From positions 1 to 64,000 of the forward strand of contig NZ_JAHVDV010000009.1 of the NCBI RefSeq assembly GCF_051486985.1: 64,000 nt of DNA, in the 5' to 3' direction. The notes below the pieces were generated by a model, which saw only the letters and a list, made by a program, of their open reading frames with translations, had not been told where the DNA came from and did no database searches. Within the stretch, counting starts at the first letter, position 1, and each line of letters starts with the position of its first letter. This stretch comes from CBFFRJ01 sp051486985 (GTDB taxonomy: Bacteria; Pseudomonadota; Gammaproteobacteria; Enterobacterales; Enterobacteriaceae). Below, one piece after another: positions 57,493 through 64,000 of the stretch. The position numbers and the translations under genes are program-made.

Positions 57493-57531
57493 ACGCAAAC
57501 GGTTTCGTCGCTGCTCAGGATTCACTATAAT
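57493..57531 (+). promoter_or_regulatory. purL promoter with PurR box
   Basis: ACGCAAACGGTTTCGT (57493-57508) differs from the consensus ACGCAAACGTTTTCGT at one base. -10 TATAAT at 57526-57531. The box overlaps the -35 region, so purine excess should block transcription. Confidence 0.88.
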
Positions 57532-57583
57532 GACGCCCGTTTTCCCCCTGATGCACACTTAAAGCTTCGACGACGAGAGACTT

Positions 57584-60500
57584 ATGATGGAAATTCTGCG
57601 TGGTTCGCCTGCACTGTCCGCATTTCGTATCAACAAACTGCTGGCGCGTTTTCAGGCAGCCCAGCTCCCGGTGAGCAACATTTACGCTGAGTATGTCCAT
57701 TTTGCCGACGTGAATGACCGGTTGAACGAGGAAGAACTGACCCGACTGCAGCGCCTTCTGAAGTACGGCCCAAGCTTAAGCAGCCATACCCCGTCCGGCA
57801 AATTGCTCCTCGTGACGCCTCGCCCTGGCACTATCTCTCCCTGGTCTTCTAAAGCAACGGATATCGCTCATAACTGCGACCTGGCCAAAATCAATCGTCT
57901 GGAGCGCGGAGTGGCGTACTACGTTGAGGCCTCCACGCTGACCGAGGCGCAGTGGGGGAGTGTTGCCGCAGCGCTGCATGACCGCATGATGGAGACCGTC
58001 TTTACCGCAGAAGCGGAGGCGGCAACGCTGTTTGAACACCATCAGCCAGCACCGGTGCAGAGCGTAGATCTGCTTGGTGAGGGACGTCAGGCGCTGATTG
58101 ATGCAAACGTGCGTCTGGGCCTGGCGCTGGCGGAAGACGAAATAGATTATCTCCAGGAGGCGTTCAGCCGTCTTGGCCGGAACCCTAACGATATTGAGCT
58201 GTACATGTTCGCGCAGGCTAACTCCGAACACTGCCGCCACAAAATTTTTAACGCCGACTGGGTCATTGACGGTGAACAGCAGCCGAAGTCGCTGTTCAAA
58301 ATGATCAAAAACACCTTCGAAAAGACCCCTGACTATGTGCTGTCTGCCTATAAAGACAACGCGGCGGTCATGGAAGGGTCAGAGGTCGGGCGTTTCTTTG
58401 CTGACCATGAGAGCGGGCGTTATGACTTCCACCAGGAAGCCGCACATATTCTGATGAAAGTCGAAACCCACAACCACCCGACGGCAATCTCGCCGTGGCC
58501 GGGTGCGGCAACGGGGTCCGGTGGTGAGATTCGTGACGAAGGTGCAACCGGTCGTGGCGCCAAACCCAAAGCGGGTCTGGTGGGCTTCTCTGTCTCGAAC
58601 CTGCGTATTCCGGGCTTTGAACAGCCGTGGGAAGAGGACTTCGGTAAGCCTGAGCGTATCGTTACTGCGCTGGATATTATGACCGATGGCCCGCTGGGCG
58701 GTGCAGCCTTTAACAACGAATTTGGTCGCCCCGCGCTCACCGGTTACTTCCGTACTTATGAAGAAAAAGTGAACAGCCACAACGGTGAAGAGCTGCGCGG
58801 TTACCACAAACCCATCATGCTGGCAGGCGGCATCGGCAATATCCGTGCTGACCATGTGCAGAAAGGTGAAATCACTGTCGGTGCGAAACTGATTGTGCTG
58901 GGCGGCCCGGCGATGAACATCGGTCTGGGCGGTGGTGCTGCCTCGTCTATGGCTTCCGGTCAGTCCGATGCGGACCTGGATTTTGCCTCCGTTCAGCGCG
59001 ACAACCCGGAAATGGAACGTCGCTGTCAGGAGGTGATTGACCGCTGCTGGCAGCTGGGCGATGCCAACCCGATTCAGTTTATTCACGATGTAGGCGCAGG
59101 TGGCCTGTCGAACGCCATGCCGGAGCTGGTGAGCGACGGCGGGCGCGGCGGCAAATTCCAGCTGCGTGACATCCTGAGCGATGAACCGGGCATGAGCCCG
59201 CTTGAGATCTGGTGTAACGAATCTCAGGAGCGTTATGTGCTCTCCGTGGCGGCCGACCAGCTTCCGTTGTTTGACGAGCTATGCCGCCGCGAGCGCGCGC
59301 CCTATGCCGTGATTGGTGAGGCGGTGGAAGAGCAGCATCTGACGATGAACGACAGTCACTTCGACAACCAGCCAATCGACCTGCCGCTGGATGTGCTGTT
59401 GGGCAAAACCCCGAAAATGACCCGCGATGTGCAGACCCGCCAGGCAGCTGGCGAAGCCATTGATTCACGGGAGATCTCCATTGCTGACGCGGTCAATCGC
59501 GTACTGCATCTGCCTGCTGTTGCTGAGAAAACCTTCCTGGTGACCATTGGCGACCGTACCGTCACCGGGATGGTGTCACGCGACCAGATGGTTGGCCCGT
59601 GGCAGGTTCCGGTAGCGAACTGTGCGGTCACTACCGCCAGTCTCGACAGCTATTACGGTGAAGCCATGTCTATCGGCGAACGCGCCCCGGTGGCGCTGCT
59701 GGATTTCGCGGCCTCCGCCCGTCTGGCAGTGGGAGAGTCGCTGACCAACATGGCGGCGACACAAATTGGCGCCCTTAACCGCATTAAACTTTCTGCAAAC
59801 TGGATGTCTGCCGCCGGGCACCCCGGTGAAGATGCGGGCCTTTACGACGCGGTGAAAGCCGTCGGCGAAGAGCTTTGCCCGGCGCTGGGTCTGACCATTC
59901 CGGTGGGTAAAGACTCGATGTCGATGAAAACCCGCTGGCAGGACGGTAATGAACAACGTGAGATGACTTCGCCGCTGTCGCTGGTGATCACCGCCTTTGC
60001 CCGCGTAGAGGATGTGCGCCGCACCGTAACGCCACAGCTCTCCAGCGAAGACAATGCCCTGTTGCTGATTGATCTGGGTAAAGGGCATAACGCGCTGGGG
60101 GCGACTGCGCTGGCGCAGGTTTATCGCCAGTTGGGTGATAAAACCGCCGATGTGCGTGACGTCGAGCAACTGAAAGGCTTCTGGAATGCGATGCAGACGC
60201 TGGTGGCAGAAGAGAAGCTGCTGGCCTGGCATGACCGTTCTGACGGTGGCCTGCTGGTCACGCTTGCCGAGATGGCCTTTGCCGGTCACTGCGGCGTGAA
60301 TGTTGATATCGCTGCCCTGGGTAACGATCACCTGGCCGCTCTGTTCAATGAAGAGCTGGGTGGGGTGATTCAGGTGCGCGCCGCGGATCGCGAAGCGGTT
60401 GAGGCGCTGCTGGCGGCAAACGGTCTGGCGGATTGTGTTCACTACCTTGGTCAGGCCACCGCGAGCGATCGCTTTGTGATTGAAGCCGCTGGTCAGGCGG

Positions 60501-61471
60501 TGTTCAGCGAAAGCCGCACCACCCTGCGTATGTGGTGGGCGGAAACGACCTGGCAGATGCAACGCCTGCGTGATAACCCGGAATGTGCAGACCAGGAACA
60601 CGAAGCGAAAGCGAATGATGCCGATCCGGGCCTGAACGTGAAGCTCTCCTTCGATATCAACGAAGACATTGCGGCACCGTATATTGCGACCGGCGCACGC
60701 CCGAAAGTGGCCGTACTGCGTGAGCAGGGTGTGAACTCCCATGTGGAGATGGCGGCCGCCTTCTACCGTGCGGGCTTTGATGCCATTGATGTACACATGA
60801 GCGATCTGCTGGCTGGGCGTACCGGTCTGGACGATTTCCAGGCGCTGGTGGCCTGCGGCGGGTTCTCTTACGGTGACGTGCTGGGGGCGGGCGAGGGTTG
60901 GGCGAAATCGATTCTGTTCAACAACCGCGTGCGTGATGCGTTCGAAACCTTCTTCCACCGTCCACAGACCCTGGCCCTGGGCGTCTGTAACGGCTGCCAG
61001 ATGATGTCTAACCTGCGTGAGCTGGTGCCGGGCAGTGAACTGTGGCCACGCTTTGTACGCAACCATTCTGACCGCTTCGAGGCGCGTTTCAGCCTGGTTG
61101 AAGTCACGCAAAGCCCGTCGCTGCTGCTGCAGGGCATGGTAGGTTCGCAAATGCCGATCGCCGTTTCCCACGGCGAAGGGCGTGTGGAAGTGCGTGATGA
61201 CGCGCACCTGGCCCAGCTTGAAAGCAAAGGGCTGGTGGCGCTGCGCTTCGTTGATAACTTCGGCAAAGTGACCCAAACCTATCCGGCAAACCCGAACGGT
61301 TCACCAAACGGGATCACGGCGGTGACCAACGAAAGTGGTCGTGTAACCCTGATGATGCCACATCCGGAACGTGTGTTCCGCACCGTAAGCAACTCCTGGC
61401 ACCCGGAAAACTGGGGCGAAGATAGCCCGTGGATGCGCATTTTCCGTAACGCCCGTAAGCAGCTGGGTTAA
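57584..61471 (+). CDS. purL: Phosphoribosylformylglycinamidine synthase, 1295 aa
   Basis: Fourth step of purine synthesis: FGAR plus glutamine and ATP gives FGAM. Two PurL ATP-binding modules (HNHPTAISPWPGAATGSGGE, GAATGSGG; IPVGKDSMSMKTRW) and a C-terminal glutaminase domain with Cys in LALGVCNGCQMMS and His/Glu in MMPHPERVFR. Length matches E. coli PurL (1295). Confidence 0.98.
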   Translation: MMEILRGSPALSAFRINKLLARFQAAQLPVSNIYAEYVHFADVNDRLNEEELTRLQRLLKYGPSLSSHTPSGKLLLVTPRPGTISPWSSKATDIAHNCDLAKINRLERGVAYYVEASTLTEAQWGSVAAALHDRMMETVFTAEAEAATLFEHHQPAPVQSVDLLGEGRQALIDANVRLGLALAEDEIDYLQEAFSRLGRNPNDIELYMFAQANSEHCRHKIFNADWVIDGEQQPKSLFKMIKNTFEKTPDYVLSAYKDNAAVMEGSEVGRFFADHESGRYDFHQEAAHILMKVETHNHPTAISPWPGAATGSGGEIRDEGATGRGAKPKAGLVGFSVSNLRIPGFEQPWEEDFGKPERIVTALDIMTDGPLGGAAFNNEFGRPALTGYFRTYEEKVNSHNGEELRGYHKPIMLAGGIGNIRADHVQKGEITVGAKLIVLGGPAMNIGLGGGAASSMASGQSDADLDFASVQRDNPEMERRCQEVIDRCWQLGDANPIQFIHDVGAGGLSNAMPELVSDGGRGGKFQLRDILSDEPGMSPLEIWCNESQERYVLSVAADQLPLFDELCRRERAPYAVIGEAVEEQHLTMNDSHFDNQPIDLPLDVLLGKTPKMTRDVQTRQAAGEAIDSREISIADAVNRVLHLPAVAEKTFLVTIGDRTVTGMVSRDQMVGPWQVPVANCAVTTASLDSYYGEAMSIGERAPVALLDFAASARLAVGESLTNMAATQIGALNRIKLSANWMSAAGHPGEDAGLYDAVKAVGEELCPALGLTIPVGKDSMSMKTRWQDGNEQREMTSPLSLVITAFARVEDVRRTVTPQLSSEDNALLLIDLGKGHNALGATALAQVYRQLGDKTADVRDVEQLKGFWNAMQTLVAEEKLLAWHDRSDGGLLVTLAEMAFAGHCGVNVDIAALGNDHLAALFNEELGGVIQVRAADREAVEALLAANGLADCVHYLGQATASDRFVIEAAGQAVFSESRTTLRMWWAETTWQMQRLRDNPECADQEHEAKANDADPGLNVKLSFDINEDIAAPYIATGARPKVAVLREQGVNSHVEMAAAFYRAGFDAIDVHMSDLLAGRTGLDDFQALVACGGFSYGDVLGAGEGWAKSILFNNRVRDAFETFFHRPQTLALGVCNGCQMMSNLRELVPGSELWPRFVRNHSDRFEARFSLVEVTQSPSLLLQGMVGSQMPIAVSHGEGRVEVRDDAHLAQLESKGLVALRFVDNFGKVTQTYPANPNGSPNGITAVTNESGRVTLMMPHPERVFRTVSNSWHPENWGEDSPWMRIFRNARKQLG

Positions 61472-61595
61472 CCCGGTCTGTGACGCCCGGCCCGTGTGGT
61501 CGGGCGTACCCGCGCTTTCCAGGTGTTTATCTGTAGGACAGCGCTGGCGATATTGAGTACAATCGTTTCCGGTGCTAACAGGGAAGGGGACGGTT

Positions 61596-64000
61596 ATGAA
61601 GCTGATTAAAAAGGTAAAATTAAGCTTTACGCAGGGAGCCTCTGACAAGGTTTATGAGGTGGATCTCTGTGAACAGCCAGGCAACGAGGCAAATCGTTAC
61701 TGGGTGAATTTTCGCTATGGCCGACGCGGCGCTACGCTGCGGGAGGGGACTAAAACCCCTGCGCCCGTTGATCTCGCCCAGGCCGAGGCTATTTTCGCAA
61801 GCGTGGTGGTTGCCAAAACCAACAAAGGCTACGTTGAAGCCGGTTCCCTTTCTCCGTCCGCAGTCAGCACTTTCTCCTCGTCGTTACCCACCTTACTGCG
61901 CCAAATCCATCGCATTAACGCAAGCGAACAGCGTGCCCGCAGCATATGGCGACTGCCGCAGCAGCCGGATGACATGCTGGCCGACTGGCTGGAAAAGGGG
62001 CTTAACGAGCAGCACCACTGGCTGGAAAATTACGCCCGCCTCTGGGTGCTGGGCCGGGTGGGTAATCAACGCCACCTCACGCGGGTGAAGCCGTTTCTGA
62101 CAAGCCACTCTGCCCCATTAAGCAGCCTGGCGTATGAAGTGTGCCTGCGCCTTGGCGACGATGATGATAGTGCGCTGCAAAGGGAGCAATTGCTGGCCGC
62201 GTTACCCCAGGAGCTGGTCAATGCCTTAGCAGCTAACGACCCTGAGTTACTGGATGCCTGCCTCCGGCATACGGTAACGGAGCACAATCCGGATGCCAGC
62301 GCGTTACTGAAAACGCTCTATCTGGCGGCCCTGGAGAGCGTGCCCTTGCACCAGAGCCTGCTTCGCCTCCTGACCACTTTGCCTCTGCGCCCCGGGCTGT
62401 TTAAAGGGGTACGCTATCTGTTCAAAATGGCGGAATTCCGTCTCGACGCCCCCATGTTTGCGCTGCTGGCCTGGCGCTTTGATACCACGCGCGAATATTA
62501 CGCCGCCGAGTGGGATGGCGTCTGGGTAAATGGCGTGGGCTATCTTAAACCCAGCCAGGAGCTGTTGCGTGACGACAGCCGGCTGGCTTACTCGCGCAAA
62601 ACCCGCAATTACCTGCGTCGCCGTAGCTGGCGCGCTCTGCGTCGGCTCGGTGCCCGTGGTGATACGCGTTATGTCGATATGGCCTGCGCCATTCTGCTGC
62701 GTTATCAGGAAGAGAGTCTGCTGCCAGAAAAGCAGAGTGAAGCGGGCGTCTATACCAGCGATGCGCATCTCTTCGTATGGAACGCCATTCTGCGTTTGCG
62801 TCACCCTCACTATCAGCGCCACCGGCAAAGAGCATTATGGCTTCGGGTTGACGATACCCCTGACGACAGCCGTCATGAGGCGTTTCCGGCATTATGGGAT
62901 AAACGGCCTGATGCGTTGCTGATGTTATTAAACGCGAGTGACAGTGACGCGGTCTGCGCCTTTGCAATCAGGGCACTGCAAGAGAATCGGGGTTTCTGTG
63001 AGGCGTTGTCCGAGAGCCAGCTAACCCAGTTGCTGGCGCGCCCTTTTACCCGTATTGCTGATTTTGTGCTGTCGCTTCTGGCTGACCGTTCGCTTAGCCC
63101 TGCGCTTTTGGTCGCGCTTATCCATTGCGCTCATCCACAGGCTCGCGCCCTGGCACTGACCCACCTGAACAACGTGAGCGACCTGTTCGATGACACGGCG
63201 CTTGCGGTTGCCCTTATGCTGGCTGACGATGCGCAAATCAGAGGTTGGTCAGAAGGGCACCTTGCCCGCCAGCCGCTGACCCTTGAGCAGCAGGAGTCGC
63301 TGACGCAGGCGCTTTTTTTACAGCTTAACGCCGCGCACACCCGTATTTCTGAACAACATGCGCTCTGGCTGGCTACCATTATGATGAGCCATTTGCATGC
63401 TTCGTTACCCTTACTGACGACAGAGGCCATCAGCGGGCTGCTGGCCCATGACGATACGGGCGTACAACTTTTAGCTGCTGAGTTGCTGGTGGGGTCCGAT
63501 GTCACGCTGGACCGTCTCCCGCAACCGCTTCTGGCGCACCTTCACCAGTCTCCCGTTGCGGCTATCCGCGCCGCTGGTATCGCTCTGTTGGGTAAACAGA
63601 GTCCGGCGTTGCTGCAATTGCAATTACCCCATCTGATTGCGCTTCTCGGTCAGGGAGAGAGGGAGGAGCGGCAGGCCTGCTTCGCCCTTCTGGGGCAGCT
63701 GGCGGAACACTATGCGCCTGATGTTTTTACGGCGCTGCTGCCTTTAGTCTTTCAAAAGGAGCCACAGGAGGGCACGCATGAGGCGCTCCTGAGCTTCTTC
63801 ACGCAAAAGCTCAGTGCCAGCCTGGCTACGCTTGATAACAACACGCTCTGGCGGCTGCTCAACGCCAGGTCGCCTGGTGCGCAGAAACTGGGCGATACCA
63901 TCCTCCAGACCCGCTCGCCGCAAGAGTGGAGCGTTAGTCAGTGGGTTGCGCTGGCAAATCATCCTGACCATCACGTTCGCGCATACGGCTTGCGGGCCTT
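61596..64000 (+). CDS. WGR-domain, MolR/YehI-like large protein (runs off right edge)
   Basis: Open for 801 codons with no stop to the edge. Residues 1-75 form a WGR domain (VKLSFTQGASDKVYEVDLCE, ANRYWVNFRYGRRG, NKGYVEAG). The rest is a helical-repeat solenoid of leucine-rich helices (DPELLDACLRHTVTEHNPDA). E. coli MolR and YehI have this architecture at over 1200 residues. AAGGGGA is the ribosome site. The gene order purL-WGR differs from E. coli, where the GlrK/SroF region follows purL. Function uncertain. Confidence 0.8.
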   Translation, partial: MKLIKKVKLSFTQGASDKVYEVDLCEQPGNEANRYWVNFRYGRRGATLREGTKTPAPVDLAQAEAIFASVVVAKTNKGYVEAGSLSPSAVSTFSSSLPTLLRQIHRINASEQRARSIWRLPQQPDDMLADWLEKGLNEQHHWLENYARLWVLGRVGNQRHLTRVKPFLTSHSAPLSSLAYEVCLRLGDDDDSALQREQLLAALPQELVNALAANDPELLDACLRHTVTEHNPDASALLKTLYLAALESVPLHQSLLRLLTTLPLRPGLFKGVRYLFKMAEFRLDAPMFALLAWRFDTTREYYAAEWDGVWVNGVGYLKPSQELLRDDSRLAYSRKTRNYLRRRSWRALRRLGARGDTRYVDMACAILLRYQEESLLPEKQSEAGVYTSDAHLFVWNAILRLRHPHYQRHRQRALWLRVDDTPDDSRHEAFPALWDKRPDALLMLLNASDSDAVCAFAIRALQENRGFCEALSESQLTQLLARPFTRIADFVLSLLADRSLSPALLVALIHCAHPQARALALTHLNNVSDLFDDTALAVALMLADDAQIRGWSEGHLARQPLTLEQQESLTQALFLQLNAAHTRISEQHALWLATIMMSHLHASLPLLTTEAISGLLAHDDTGVQLLAAELLVGSDVTLDRLPQPLLAHLHQSPVAAIRAAGIALLGKQSPALLQLQLPHLIALLGQGEREERQACFALLGQLAEHYAPDVFTALLPLVFQKEPQEGTHEALLSFFTQKLSASLATLDNNTLWRLLNARSPGAQKLGDTILQTRSPQEWSVSQWVALANHPDHHVRAYGLRA

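Noticed and set aside
59576..61276. 566-codon open frame antisense to purL
   Set aside because: It lies wholly opposite purL, has no recognisable domain, and is the usual artefact of GC-rich codon use in the real gene.

Overview
The window is a piece of an Enterobacteriaceae chromosome, probably Enterobacter or a close relative such as Leclercia or Lelliottia. It carries most of a lambdoid prophage (about 1 to 44.4 kb) inserted immediately upstream of lepA, followed by host core genes (44.4 to 64.0 kb). The host order lepA-lepB-rnc-era-recO-pdxJ-acpS / yfhL / yfhH / murQ-murP-pgpC-tadA / mltF / purL matches the E. coli and Salmonella map, with murQP added next to yfhH. Both window ends cut genes: recE at the left and a WGR-domain gene at the right. 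The integrase and distal left end of the prophage lie outside.

Early and immunity region (1-11.9 kb). A leftward operon (recE, a small zinc protein, a DUF1482 protein and a 94-aa protein) starts at a PL whose hexamers (TTGCAT/TATATT, 17 bp apart) are identical to those of PR. Both promoters sit among copies of a 13-bp operator, ATACAAnTTGTAT. A cleavable CI-type repressor, a Cro/YdaS-like protein and a YdaT-like protein form the switch. Rightward come an O-type initiator with five 18-bp iterons inside its gene, a DnaC-type loader, a Dam methylase, a polymerase III theta homologue broken by an amber codon, YbcO, RusA and a Q-type antiterminator.

Late region (11.9-41.7 kb). hicAB sits backwards between Q and the lysis genes (class II holin with a dual start, SAR endolysin, Rz/Rz1). 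A DNA methyltransferase follows, then terminase, a DUF4055-type portal, a MuF-type head protein with a C-terminal HExxH domain, scaffold, a P22-type coat, connectors, and a lambda-type tail. The tail module has a programmed -1 frameshift in the G/T chaperones, then H, M, L, K, I, J and an S74-type fibre. Many genes are separated by short intrinsic terminators.

Cargo. Apparent accessory genes are a secreted 138-aa protein beside the repressor, the methyltransferase pair, a lipoprotein plus an overlapping two-gene HEPN cassette inserted between H and M, a Sel1-repeat/zinc-ribbon/membrane protein after the fibre, and an SOS-controlled pair next to lepA, whose second gene encodes a UmuD'-like protein lacking the catalytic residues. 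The best candidates for little-described systems are the HEPN pair, the MuF-metallopeptidase with its overlapping small ORF, and the Sel1 membrane protein.

Host region (44.4-64 kb). The genes cover translation (lepA), secretion (lepB), RNA processing and ribosome assembly (rnc, era), recombination (recO), cofactor synthesis (pdxJ, acpS), MurNAc uptake (murQP with a divergent RpiR regulator), phospholipid synthesis (pgpC), tRNA editing (tadA), murein turnover (mltF) and purine synthesis (purL with a PurR box).
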